From assembly GCA_905147135.1 (NCBI GenBank), contig LR990061.1, positions 2,782,026 to 2,846,025 on the forward strand: a DNA stretch of 64,000 nucleotides, in the 5' to 3' direction. The notes beneath the pieces were generated by a model. The model saw only the letters and a list, made by a program, of their open reading frames with translations, searched no databases and was not told where the DNA came from. Within the stretch, counting starts at the first letter, position 1. Every line of letters starts with the position of its first letter. Shown in pieces: positions 52,878 to 63,480 of this stretch. The translations under genes were made by a program, and so were the position numbers. This stretch comes from Blastobasis lacticolella (lineage: Eukaryota; Arthropoda; Insecta; Lepidoptera; Blastobasidae).

Positions 52878-53117
52878 TCGTGGACAAATTCACACAGCGC
52901 CATCTAGCCCCAAACTAAGCAAAGCTTGTGCTATGGGTGCTAGATAACTGATATACTACTTAAATACTTTTAAATACATACTTATTATACATAGAACACC
53001 CAGACCCGTAACAGAAATTAAAATTCATCATTTCAATTTCTGCCCGGCCGGGAATCGAACCCGGGACCTCTTGCGCGGCAGACCGGCATGTTGACCATTG
53101 AACCACTCAGGTCGTCA
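52878..53117 (-). repeat. tRNA-derived SINE (family G), best-preserved copy
   Basis: In sense it reads GACGACCTGAGTGGTTCAAT (A-box region), then GGTCCCGGGTTCGATTCCCG (B box), then the AAATTGAAATGATGAATTTT body and TTGGGGCTAGATGGCGCTGT near the 3' end. It is the closest to a consensus among the copies here. Confidence 0.9.
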
Positions 53118-53168
53118 TTACAGAAAATATAAGTACCTAATGATAAATAAATAATTTTTATACTCAAC

Positions 53169-53249
53169 CTATTAATAAGAAGATGGCAATGCCAACAACA
53201 GCGACGCCTGCACCAGGTCCGATAAGTTTGTGACCCATGACTGTGGTGC
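53169..53249 (-). CDS. Candidate 81-nt cassette exon in intron 1
   Basis: The segment lies between a good acceptor (GTCTTCAG) and a donor (ATAG/GTTGAG). It is open, is phase 1 on both sides like exons 1 and 2, and would add 27 residues, containing MGHKLIGPGAGVAVVGIAIF, a hydrophobic stretch before TM1. An alternative reading is a separate micro-ORF (ATG at 53237) of 24 codons ending right after it. There is no transcript evidence, so this is inference. Confidence 0.4.
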
Positions 53250-53606
53250 CTGAAGACCACTAAATGGAGTTGGCCCAGTCTCACCGGGCAACAGAATATT
53301 TATACTGTCCAGGGGTATTCTTATAAATGTTTTTTATAAGAATTAGTCGTCTCCTGAACCCTATCGCGGACAGACTACAGTGTCCTATTGCTAGGCACTG
53401 GAACGATGTCCTATATGGGGTCTAGGCTGGTCTTTGTTCAGTAAAGGGTAGTATATAGAGTTGTGATATTTGCTGGATCAAACTGCTAGACGTTTAGCTT
53501 TAAGTTTTTAAATATATTTTTCTGTATTACTTACACTATGGACATGTGTCTGAAATGAAGCAATGACTTGAATTGAATTGAATTAACAGTTAAAGGGTTG
53601 AGGTAC

Positions 53607-53694
53607 CTGCAACAGCAGCTATGTACTGGTTGGTTCTCTTGGTCTGTCCTCCCTTCTCCTGTACGGAGAGCATATGCATCGTTGGCTTATCCAT
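53607..53694 (-). CDS. Sugar transporter (Tret1-like), coding exon 1
   Basis: It starts at ATG 53694 and encodes MDKPTMHMLSVQEKGGQTKR and TNQYIAAVA (1-29), ending with one base of codon 30 at donor GCAG/GTACCT. NQYIAA before TM1 is typical of insect sugar carriers. A likely acceptor (TTGTTACAG, exon beginning 53725) shows a noncoding leader exon further upstream. The N-terminus is cytoplasmic with no signal peptide, as expected for an MFS carrier. The start ATG is the only one in frame after that acceptor. Confidence 0.88.
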
Positions 53695-53732
53695 CTTCAG
53701 GTCTTCTTATTCTTCTTGTAGCATTCTGTAAC

Positions 53733-54059
53733 AAGGATAAATTGTTAAGCTTGTATTTTCTTCAGTGACGTGAAGACATCAGGTATTAGAAATGAATTTT
53801 TAATGACATGGTTTTATTTACTGATTATTTTATAACTTATTTATTTAAATTTAAATTTATTGAAATTATTATTTATTTATGGAAGATTTTATTATATACT
53901 AAATGAAAAATGAAACCATTATATTTAAAGATTTGTACGCCTCAGCATGCGGGCAAAGGATAGAGAAACTATTGAAGATAATGAAAACATCTGTAATACC
54001 TATCTCTCACAAATAATATTTTGAATCTTTGAATCTTTTTGAAGGAATCCATGATTTTT
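53733..54059. other. Upstream of the transporter coding start
   Basis: AT-rich, probably an intron within the 5' untranslated region. No promoter motif could be assigned. Confidence 0.4.
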
Positions 54060-54300
54060 TTTTTATATCGCTAAGGTGGCAAACAAGCTTACGGCCTGCC
54101 TGATGCTAAGCAGTTACCTCAGTTATGGACATTTGCAATACCAGCCAGCGTAGCATGACGAACTTTGTCACGCTTTTATATCTCGCAATTTGACAGAAAT
54201 AGCTAGTTATCTCGCACTCTCGCGCGTGACAAAGCCCTTCATGCTGCATATGCTGGGGTATCACTCACGCGATAATCACGCGATTTTTGCGTAATATCTC
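54060..54300 (-). repeat. LINE family C tail interrupted by a MITE
   Basis: CGCTAAGGTGGCAAACAAGC onward and CATTTGCAATACCAG, then an insert of about 112 bp, then GGTATCACTCACGCG. Intact copies join these as AATACCAGGGGCATCAC. Confidence 0.75.
54145..54256. mobile_element. Small MITE in the LINE tail
   Basis: Left CCAGCGTAGCATGACGAACT and TTTGTCACGC; right GCGTGACAAAGCCCTTCATG, CTGCATATGCTGG. The ends are inverted repeats of about 30 bp. No ORF. The TSD is at most one or two bases and so undefined. Confidence 0.7.
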
Positions 54301-54524
54301 TGAGAAATGCTTATTTGAATATCTGATTACTATATAGCTTTCGCCCGTTGATTGAATGATAACTCTCGATTGAACTTGCTTTCAAATGATAAATCCACCG
54401 CATCGAAATCCGCGCAGGAGTTACGATAACGCCACAGCCACACCGCCGTGTGTGTTAGTGTTATACAGTAACACTGCCAGAGACATCGATATAATGTATA
54501 TATTGTAAAAATCTTTGCACAAAG

Positions 54525-54765
54525 ATTGCGTTACTGTCCCGCACGCGAGGGCCAGGGGTCCGCCTTGACCATGATTCAGAATTTGGCAGATCTGGTAACC
54601 ACAGTGCAGCGACTGCCATCTTACCTCCGTGACCTGGAACCTGACCAGATTGATCATGGTTACATATCCAGTCGCCTGAATGTGCAGGTCTCATCACGAT
54701 GTTTTTCCTCAGCTTAAGAGCATCGGTTAGTGATCAACTAATGTACCAACTAACACAAACCCACG
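54525..54765 (-). repeat. SINE family H
   Basis: Antisense: GGTCCGCCTTGACCATGATT, CCATCTTACCTCCGTGACC and CAGTCGCCTGAATGTGCAGG, up to ATCGGTTAGTGATCAACTAA. Confidence 0.85.
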
Positions 54766-54925
54766 GAAAGGCGGATTCTATACATAGGAAGTTTGATAAT
54801 AATTTCCATATATTTAGAAATCAATATCTATGTCTGTGGTTTAGCAGATTTTCGTTAATATATATCGTTTCAAAAATGCACGGGATTCAGTATTTCAATA
54901 CAAATCTTAAACTTATTAAATATAG

Positions 54926-56271
54926 ATACTAATATTGTCGATAACTACAGACCAATTTCTATTCTATCTACTATGGCAAAAGTACTTGAACGATTGATAC
55001 ATGATGTATGGTATCCCCTTCTTCATCACAAGATTATCCCTGAACAACATGGATTTGTCAAGAAGCGTTCAATTGTAACTAACCTTGTGATTTACACAGA
55101 CTATCTTTTTGAAAGCATTGACAGGCGCATGCAGGTGGATGCAGTATGTACAGACTTCTGTAAGGCATTCGACAAAGTGGATCACGCACTATTGTTGCAG
55201 AAAATTGACTATAATGGTATAAATGGTAATCTATTTCGCTGGTTTCATTCATATGTAATCAATAGGACACAAAGGGTAGTAATCAATGGCTTTGCTTCCG
55301 ATACAATAACTGTTACGTCCGGCGTGCCACAGGACTCGATTTTGGGGCCGTTGTTATTTAATCTGTTTATAAATAATATAAGTAAATGTTTTAAAAACAG
55401 TCAGTACCTTTTATATGCTGATGACTTAAAGATTTTTAAAAGAATTGACAATGATGATGATTGTAGAGGGGTCCAGGCAGATTTAAATAGGTTGAGCGAT
55501 TACTGCGCGCATAACAAACTATATCTTAGTTTGTCAAAGTGTAAATACATAAGTTTTACAAAAAAAAGTACTAGAATTCGATACTCCTATTCTTTGAATG
55601 GTATTCCATTAGAAGAAGTAACATTTATACGTGATCTCGGTCTTATATTAGACACAAAGTTGCACTTTGACAAACATGTACATAGTATAACCCAAAAAGC
55701 ATTTCAATTATTCGGATTTGTGATGCGTGCAAGCTTAGATTTTACAGAACCTTCTACTTACCTGCATCTATATAAGTCTTTAATTAGATCACAATTAGAA
55801 TATGCTACACCCATTTGGTGTCCTTTTTACGAAAAATACAATGATCAGATAGAAATAGTTCAACGTAAATTTTTTAAGTCTGTCGACTATAGATGTTTCC
55901 GCTCGCGATCTTCCTATATTAATTCACTTGCAAACTTCTCTTTTCTCAGCTTGAAAATGAGAAGGTTGCTTCTTGACGCAATGTTTATATACAAATTATT
56001 GCATAACAGTTTTGATTGTAGCACTCTCAACAACTTGATATTGTACAATGTACCCAGTAGCTCACAGCGCATTAGAAATACATATGAACATTATTTGTTT
56101 ATGCCTAGGGATAGTAAATCCAATGCAGGGAGACGTGCCCCGATTAATCGTATCTTAAAAATGTACAATGATCAATTTAACGACATTGACATTTTTACTA
56201 GTTCAGCAAATATATTTAGGGATAAAATTATCCAGAAATTACAAAATATAGACATAGTTGGTGCAGTCTAA
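54926..56271 (+). pseudogene. RT of a Jockey-like LINE, N-terminally truncated
   Basis: The reading is open from the truncation point (NIVDNYRPISILSTMAKVLE) to the stop at 56269-56271. RT motifs are PEQHGFVKKRSIVTN, the catalytic VCTDFCKAFDKVDH, SGVPQDSILGPLLFN and LLYADDLKIF, so the three catalytic Asp remain. PQDS replaces the conserved PQGS, a change likely to harm activity. The C-terminal region includes IRDLGLILDTKLHFDKH and RSQLEYATPIWCPFYEKYN. About 447 codons without a stop suggest a young copy. An internal ATG lies at 54973, but a natural start is missing. Confidence 0.85.
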
Positions 56272-56598
56272 GATTAATAAAGTGATTCACATTTTGTATA
56301 AAACTTTGTGTAAAGAGTTAAAGTGGGTATACTTGATTGTGCTCTGTCTGAAATGGTAGCCCTGATATGAGCAGTCAGAGGAGCATTAACAAGTAAGAAG
56401 TTAATATTTTTTATTTTTGTTTTATTTTTAGTAATATTTGAGAAATGTTTTTCTGACTGTTTGTGTGGGGGGGGTTTCAGAATTTTGTTTTTCCTATCTG
56501 TGGGAAACGGTGTTGGTTACACAATAAGTAAATTATGTACAATGTATCTATTGTAGTTAAAATAAATTGTGTAATTGTTTGTTTCTCCAAATAAAATA
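54926..56598 (+). mobile_element. 5'-truncated Jockey-like LINE with open RT frame
   Basis: AAATATAG flanks it at 54918-54925 and 56599-56606, a plausible 8-bp TSD although AT-rich. The element starts within the RT coding region and ends with a 3' UTR of about 325 bp and an AAATAAAATAAA tail. No endonuclease or ORF1 is left, so it is a typical truncated insertion. Confidence 0.78.
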
Positions 56599-56606
56599 AA
56601 ATATAG

Positions 56607-56884
56607 GGTCACCAAGTCTTAAGCCGAAACTACGCCATTACTATTTCAAAACAGTCTCCGTGAGCTAGTGAAATAATCTCGTCCGAACGTCAGCAACCTT
56701 GGTTTAACCGGATAAGCGCTAATAAACGCTAAATGTGGTTAACAGTCGCACAAACATATTAATACGTGGAGCAGGCGTCGTGTGGGACATCATTCATGAG
56801 CTGGTTATAACTTAGAGGCCAATTTGCCAATAAAATGTGTTTATCATTATTTTTCTTTTTATTAGCCAAGCGTATGTTCATCGC
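56607..56884. other. Spacer
   Basis: Nothing recognised. Confidence 0.4.
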
Positions 56885-57136
56885 AGGCATTTCTTCACAG
56901 GCAACGTGTTCCATTCCTATCCGTATGCATTATAAAGGTTGAATCCCTGGTGTTGCTGATGTCCATAGGCTGCGGTGACCGCTTTCCATCAGGTGGCCCG
57001 CATGCCTGTTTATCTTCCGGATAACATAAAAAAAAACATTGTTTGTGGAGGATTTGAAGGCCAGGCAGCAGTCTGTGTGTATTTTGAGCGATCTCCAACC
57101 CCGAGCCGAGCGTGGAGATTATGGCAATGTCCTCCA
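56885..57136 (+). repeat. Mosaic of three repeat fragments
   Basis: 56885-56942 resembles 465-520. 56938-57037 is a family D 3' end (CCCTGGTGTTGCTGATGTCC, CAGGTGGCCCGCATGCCTGT). 57063-57136 is the middle of a family A repeat (GCGATCTCCAACCCCGAGCC). Confidence 0.6.
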
Positions 57137-57199
57137 CTATGACGTGAAGGAGTCTTGACAATCACCTTAATACCTATACTACAGACGGCAGCATATCAA

Positions 57200-57273
57200 G
57201 CCAGTATAATATGAGCTAGCATCTCCATGGATGCACATAGCAATGGTAGTTCCTTTTACATTCGTAGTTTAGA
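57200..57273. mobile_element. Minimal family K element
   Basis: CCAGTATAATATGAGCTAGC, ATCTCCATGGATGCACATAG and CAATGGTAGTTCC. It matches the two ends of 30602-31224 joined together. Confidence 0.6.
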
Positions 57274-57699
57274 TACTTATAACGGGCTTAGCCCCACAGC
57301 TGCAACTCCTGTGTAGCCAGGATCTACAGCGGCGACCTCACACAGATCCTGAGTTTTGACAATCAGGCGCGCCCGAGGACAAGCTAATACTGTCTTGGGA
57401 CCCGTAACAAATTGAATTAAGAAGTAATAGGTTGGTGTAGGAATTATAGTGTCCCGACCTCCTCCCTCAAAAAGCGGAGACGTAAGGAAACGTAACTTAA
57501 AAAACCCTCAAAGCATAACAATGGTCATGAAATCATTTCAGCCACTTGACTCCAGCTCAAGGCCACACATTTACGCGTCTTCCTGCTCCTGCCACTTGAG
57601 ATACGATTATCGAGTGCAATACCGATTGTTCTTGCGATAACTTCAAGTGAACTGACGACTCGGCAGAGTAGCGATGTCTTATCTGTTCCTGGGAGTATT
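57274..57699. other. Spacer
   Basis: No feature recognised. Confidence 0.4.
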
Positions 57700-58040
57700 T
57701 GTCATGATTATTTGTTGTAAACATGACACATCGTCACACCAGGTGCACGTGAGTCCATGGGTGGACGATTGGTGGAAGATGGCAAACGAACCCAGAATCG
57801 CCCACTCTGGCGCAAAATAACAAGAAGACCTGACCCCACGTAGGTGGGATAGCGGGAAGGAAGATGAAGAAGGAGACTAAGGTGGCAAATAAGCTTACGG
57901 TCTGCCTCAGTCGCCGCAGCCTATGGACGTTTGCAGTACCAGGGGCATCACCGAAGCGTTGCCGACCCCGTAAAATCTTTTCACCCCTTTCTTGAAGAAC
58001 TCCATGTTGTACTCTTCAGGATAGTTCATTCCACAACGAG
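57700..58040. repeat. RTE-like C-terminal relic and antisense family C tail
   Basis: 57770-57870 (plus) has AGATGGCAAACGAACCCAGA and AAATAACAAGAAGACCTGAC, a decayed RTE C-terminus. 57875-58040 (minus) is a family C end (CTAAGGTGGCAAATAAGC, CTCCATGTTGTACTCTTCAG). Confidence 0.55.
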
Positions 58041-58735
58041 TGCCATCGGCTCCTGAGACTGTTTCACCAGTCTCAGAATCCCCAGCAGAAGACCATGATC
58101 AATCCTGCTTCGTTAACAGTATTAGGAGGTTAACTCTTTATTGCAATTAAAAAGAAATACAGCCACGTGCTATCTGGATGATTCTACGACATTAATAAAA
58201 GAGCTGGCGTCTCTCGAAATTGTCTCAAAACTAAAATGACTTGTATCGCCAAAGGGACATGGGGCCCTATTTATGAGTTACAGAAAACATATCCAACATT
58301 AAACTTCTCAGTCCGTTCTCTCACAAAATATGATAAACTGATTGTTTTAACTGGGCGGAGGCGCAAGCGCAAACTAGTGCTTCTAAAGTTCTAAACTTCT
58401 AAAGTTACCACACCCGTCAAGAGCGATTACGTAGGTGGCTACTATCGCACTTAGCACAAAGACAACATAATTAAAATTTAAAGATGATTACTTTAGATAG
58501 AACCATGCCACCTCGTGTCGATAAATATTTTTCGCCCAATACGAAGGTGGTGTTAACACTTGTTTACATTTAAAATGCAGCATCCAACCCTTTTCTCTGA
58601 CAGGCGTCGGATAAAGGACTCAACTGATGACACAGCCATTCAGATCATAGATCAGAATATGGTTTACTGGTACCAGGACTCTATCAAGCCCGACGAGTCC
58701 GCCTGGATCGGTACCACACCTTTGTGAAGATAATG
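58041..58735. other. Spacer
   Basis: 58262-58278 (GGGGCCCTATTTATGAG) resembles one end of the TIR element at 51065, without a partner. 58664-58720 contains a family F head fragment. Confidence 0.4.
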
Positions 58736-58995
58736 GAAATCATTACAGCCCATAACAATCCACTGCAGGACTTAGGGCCTCCCCTACGAAAGGGGAGATT
58801 ATTGCCATAATCTCCATACTTGGCAGGCGGGTTGGAGATCGCAGTATTGTAAATATAACAATGGATAACGCTCCTGCCCATTTTCCAGTCTACGGAGACT
58901 CTAGATCTTTTGCCTTGAAAACTTTAGTCGCCTTTTACGACGCCCACGAGTTTAAGGGGTTGGTGCTATTCTCCTCTGCCGGACACCACACGGCT
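58736..58995 (-). repeat. SINE-like repeat family A
   Basis: Antisense full copy ending CCGGACACCACACGGC. Confidence 0.9.
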
Positions 58996-59509
58996 ATTAT
59001 AGTAACTGTGTATACTCCTAACTAAACTCCTAAGTTGAAAGGAAAACAAGACTAAATGGAAAACATGATAAAAGAAGGAGGAAACTTCGGTGGATGACCT
59101 TTAGAGAATACAGATACGATACAAATAAACTTAGACAAGAATTTAGATAGCCTGTTTTGCAATAGGTTATAAACCTACATAAAACTTTACATTGTTTATC
59201 AATTTATTATAATTAAAGCAATCAAGATGAGCATAGGTTTAGTCATCGTAAGTACATATTTATTGTGGGTCATAAAATAGATGCAGATATCAAAGTAATT
59301 CCAACTTAATCCGCTGGATTTATTATATATACTCGTATCGGTAGCATATCGAATGGGTTATCAAGACACGGTTGGATAAAACCATACATATTTATATTAT
59401 GTCTCTTGACTACTATGAGTAACACAAGCTTCTTCAGTTTTATGAATTGCAAAATTGAAGTGGTCTAAAATATAGGCAGATATACTGCAAAACTTTATTA
59501 GGAAAGAGG
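58996..59509. other. AT-rich spacer
   Basis: Nothing recognised. Confidence 0.4.
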
Positions 59510-59665
59510 TCCCGCGGAAGGCCCCAGAAACGATGGATTGCCATCGCTGAGTTGGATGCAAAAGCCTGCTTACAAAGTGAGGATGCCCAAGAGCTGGAGA
59601 AGTGGAGAAGGAAGAGCCGGAAAACAGGCTGCTGCTTCTGCCGATTCACAGTTCAATGATGATTA
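59510..59665 (+). pseudogene. RTE-type LINE C-terminal fragment
   Basis: Codons RGRPQKRWIAIAELDAKACL and SEDAQELEKWRRKSRK resemble 37771-37900. GATGATTATTATGA after it may be the decayed tail. Confidence 0.6.
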
Positions 59666-59938
59666 TTATGATATTGAGAGACGTAAAATGTTTCTGCAGT
59701 ATCTCCCTATTACATAAAAAACTAGCCGTTCCTCGCGGTTCTTGCCCACACGCAACTCGAATCTCTGTAACCAACCATTCATATTTCCCGCGGTTTCTTA
59801 TTATTTCTCCGGGAGCAAATGCCTCGAGAATTATTTTAATATAATTTTAGTGAAAGAACTTTCAAAATCGTTTTAGTAGTTTTCTTCTTTACAATAGTAT
59901 TATTGATTATTAACGAAAACTTGCCCTAGTGCCTGCTA
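59666..59938. other. Spacer
   Basis: Nothing recognised. Confidence 0.4.
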
Positions 59939-60160
59939 GTGACGACTTGAGTGTTTCAGTTGATTTAAATGCCGGTGTGCCACGTAGAGGTCCCGGGGTC
60001 GATTCCCGGCTGAGCAGAAATTAAATGATGAATTTTATATAGCACACAAAATTGTTATTGTTATTTTGTAGTTATTTAACACCCATAACACAAGCTTTGC
60101 TTACTTTGGGGCTAGATGGCGCTGTGTGAATTAGTCCAAGTATATTTATTTATTTATTAT
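59939..60160 (+). repeat. tRNA-derived SINE (family G)
   Basis: GACGACTTGAGTGTTTCAGT, the B box GGTCGATTCCCGGC and the 3' end TTTGGGGCTAGATGGCGCTG with a TATTTATTTATT tail. Confidence 0.85.
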
Positions 60161-60666
60161 TTATTAATGTAATAAACATTGGAATTACCGACGATCGTCT
60201 GTAGGTTTGTTATAAAAGTCTACGTTATATTTATCTCAGTCACTCTCTGTCATAATCATAAATGATAACATCGTTATCGCTACAATAATATAAAGTTATA
60301 CAGCAGTTCACTACTGTGTCGATCGGTTATGGCCGTACTACAACATGTAATAAATTATATCGTATGCATTACTGCGCTCATAAATGTTGATTTTTATTTA
60401 AATTGATGATACAAGCTGATTTGTAAGGCGATTTGTATTAGGGGCTGATCCAAAACTAGGACAGGCTTTTGACGTGAATTCGATGAACGTCTTACTGCGG
60501 AGTAGGTATGCGCACACAGCGGTCAAAATTCAAATTTCTTTATTGAGTAGGACATTACATATCTCTTTTAACCGTCAAAGAGGAGAGGGTAGGAAAGTAG
60601 GAAGGAAACACACAGTGATATGTTGGCCACCCCAGGACCGGAACACATCCACCCCACGCCGACAAC
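60161..60666. other. Spacer
   Basis: 60525-60545 (TTCAAATTTCTTTATTGAG) looks like the antisense end of a retro-element with an AATAAA signal; not developed further. Confidence 0.35.
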
Positions 60667-60746
60667 GGCCAGACCGTGTCCGACAATACCAGACAGAGCC
60701 GGTCAGTGCCCGACAATGCCAAGCAGAGCTAGACCGTGCCAGACAT
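60667..60746. repeat. Short imperfect tandem repeat, about 30-bp period
   Basis: GACCGTGTCCGACAATACCA, GGTCAGTGCCCGACAATGCC and GACCGTGCCAGACAT recur about 30 bp apart. Confidence 0.6.
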
Positions 60747-61544
60747 AATATATAGGAACCTATATTATACTTAATATAAACCACCTAAAACTACAGCAAG
60801 AGTAAGCCAGTCCACCAAGGCAGCACCCGTGCACACCGCACAGCGGTGACACGAAAATATGTACTTTGACAAGCCTCCTGCGCCTTAAACATTAATGCTA
60901 CGTCGATGCCGAATTGCTGACAGTACTAACGTGTAGCTTACTTCATCATGAATGCTATTTCAAAATGGGGGTCGCAACGCTGTACAATTTCTAAAATTTC
61001 TAAAAATATCTTTATTTTTGTTATCGTTTTTCACTTAATAGCATAAAAAAATGCTTTTCCTTACTGCTCGCATTCAATACACTTGGATACTTCATAGCGT
61101 AGATAAAATCACAGATATTTCGAGTTCGTTTAGGTCATTCTTTCATTCACACAAGCAATTTTTTTAGTCCAACTGGAAACAGCGTTTAAGAATAAAAAAA
61201 GAAAGAAGTTAAGAAAAAAAAAATGTTTGGCCGTAATTTATTGGTTTTCATAAAAATAAGGTATATGTAATTATTTATCCCAAGTTTAAAATGTAATGTA
61301 TGTGTTTAGTGTAAAATGAATTGAAATGACAATTTTACTTGATTATGCCATTAATAATTGAAACTTTGACATTTTATTATTGTATTGCGTATGATTTAAT
61401 TATTGTGAATGATTTTTAATAATTTGAAATTTTGACATTTTTATATTTTGTTATGAATAATTTAGTTTAGGTCTACGGCGTCGACATTGTTAATTATAAT
61501 AATTTCTGTGTTAGCACGTCGCTCGCGTAGTGCGCGCATCGAGC
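60747..61544. other. AT-rich spacer
   Basis: Runs such as AAATTTTGACATTTT recur (61360-61450), but there is no gene or element. Confidence 0.4.
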
Positions 61545-61735
61545 TCTATTATGGGTCAGTCTGAAAACCAGCGCTGTGTTTGGCTGCTACCATTCATAGC
61601 ATTAAGCTGAGGCTGGTCCGCAGGCCCGCCGAGGACGCATCGCCCTGCTTTCTTAATATGTATTTATTATGTTAGTTTTAAGTATGTATTTGAATGTGTT
61701 ATTGGACCAAATAAAGTTACGTCTATGTCTATATC
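61545..61735 (+). repeat. Retro-element 3' end, related to family M
   Basis: GTCTGAAAACCAGCGCTGTG resembles 40242-40262; the end has GGACCAAATAAAGTTACGTC (an AATAAA signal). Confidence 0.5.
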
Positions 61736-62376
61736 AATTGTAATGCAAGCGTTCGAAAGCCAAATACAAGAATTTTGAAGTCTGTACACTTGCTCTTTAT
61801 TTTATTACAATCTCTATCCCCACGTTTAACCTATGTCTAACCTAAAGCTAAACTATCTCCATACCGAATTTCATCAAAATCGGTGCCGTGATTTAAGCCA
61901 TGATAGCTTAACAGAAACACAGACATTTCAGCATTTATCCACATGAGTCCGGGAGTATGAATAACAGGGATAATTTTATAAAAAAATTAATATCAGGATT
62001 ATTTTATATTATATGATTCCTGTTTAAAAAAACTAAACTTTAAAAAAGTATACAGTGTACAAAGTACAGTGTACACTGCTGCTTCAACTTATTTCCAAAA
62101 GAAATACTGATTACAGACTTAAGAGCAGACAGAGAGGGCCATAACCATTTATATTTACAACCAATACTCTAATTTGATTCACTTTGCGATACTTATAAAT
62201 AAATCTAATCTTATCTTATCCTGAGTATACCTATCTATGTGCCGCTGTGTACAATTAAGCTGTGTGGTGACGATCGATGAACAAATAAATTTTCTTATTT
62301 TAAGGGGCAATAGCGTTTAAAAACACTGAATTAAGAATGAATAAGTTATCAAATGAAAAATATGTTTTATAACTAT
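61736..62376. other. Spacer
   Basis: A short ACAGTGTACAAAGTACAGTGTACACTG palindrome-like cluster lies at 62052-62080; otherwise nothing. Confidence 0.4.
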
Positions 62377-63036
62377 GTAGAGCTCGTCTAATTTAAAATG
62401 ACGCGCCCCACTATCGCATTAACGCACACAAGCAAGTTTAAAATATGGACGCAATACATATACAAATGCCGTTGTAATGAGGAGTTTTCCAGTAGGTATT
62501 GTCAATTGGTTTCAAAAAGCATCAATAGATGGCGCTCCTACAATTTTGGTAATTTTTTACCAAAAGGTTCAACGATATGTATTTTAATACAAACCTTTCA
62601 TATTATCTGTGATTTGTATTGCGTCCATTCTTGATCCTAGTGTCCATGAAACGAATTAATTCATTCAAATTGATGTTTGTTTGGTTTGCAATAATTTATT
62701 ACAACCTCTAAAATGGATAAAAACTATTGATAAATACAATATTATCTAATACAACGTACCCAGTGTTTATATCCTCTTTGCTAAGAACCTATTTCAAGCG
62801 ATTATCATTTACCAAAATTGTCGGGGCGCCATCTAGGGAGTGGTTAGGAATGCTTTAGATACCTATTGGAAAACTGCTCATTGGTCATTCAGTTGCCGGT
62901 AAGATTCAAACGTCGGAGCACGCGTCGTTCATTGGCTCCCACACAGATGAAGTGTCGTTATTAATATTTGCACTCACACATCGAAATCAACTAACTAAGT
63001 AGTGGGGCACGTCATCTTAGACTAGACGAGCTCTAC
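62377..63036. mobile_element. MITE of the 47259 family, interrupted by another element
   Basis: The ends are GTAGAGCTCGTCTAATTTAA and TTAGACTAGACGAGCTCTAC, with TA on both outer sides (a candidate TSD). The outer 259 bp align, reversed, with 47259-47523. The break is exactly where 62479-62879 sits. Confidence 0.88.
62479..62879. mobile_element. Nested TIR element of about 401 bp
   Basis: The ends GAGGAGTTTTCCAGTAGGTA and ATACCTATTGGAAAACTGCTC are inverted repeats. A second inverted block (AGATGGCGCTCCTACAATTT and ACAATTTTGGTAA) extends the arms to roughly 85 bp. The uninterrupted relative at 47259-47523 reads TGTAATTGGTC at this point; here AT is doubled. Confidence 0.85.
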
Positions 63037-63049
63037 ATAAGTATCTACT

Positions 63050-63170
63050 CATCACAGTCGCTCCACTGTAAATATCTGATCAGCCAAATCCTAGTTCATC
63101 GTCAAGGCGAACCCTGGGCCCTTGTGCTTGAGAGCATAACTGAGACATTTACGTCAAGATGATGATGACG
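63050..63170 (+). repeat. SINE family H, 3' half
   Basis: CAGTCGCTCCACTGTAAATA, TCGTCAAGGCGAACCCTGGG and TTTACGTCAAGATGATGATG. Confidence 0.8.
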
Positions 63171-63186
63171 AATAGTCACCTACTCA

Positions 63187-63480
63187 TCAATAACATTCCA
63201 AAGAGCGCAAACACGATGGGGATATCTTGTAGCGTTCAGTAGTTCCTAAGGCCACCTTCCGCCATCAACATCAGACCTTGAATATTAGTGGTGGTGAGGT
63301 ATTAGTACTCATTAAAACCATTCCAAAGAGCCAAATGCGATGGTGTCATCTTATTGCGTTCATAAGTTCCTAGGACCACCTTCCGACTCCATCATCAGAC
63401 TAGCTCCGCGGTACCATATTACTGCATTGTCATCCAAGTTGCATTGGTATACAAAATTTTGGCTCAATTGAACACTGGGA
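63187..63480 (+). repeat. Family I repeat, two partial tandem copies
   Basis: ACATTCCAAAGAGCGCAAAC...GGCCACCTTCCGCCATCAAC is followed by CCATTCCAAAGAGCCAAATG...GGACCACCTTCCGACTCCAT, about 137 bp apart. One reversed copy is at 44366-44520. Confidence 0.65.

Noticed and set aside
54918..56606. Treating AAATATAG as a firmly established TSD
   Set aside because: The 8-bp match is AT-only plus one G in an A-rich tail, so it is kept only as a plausible duplication.
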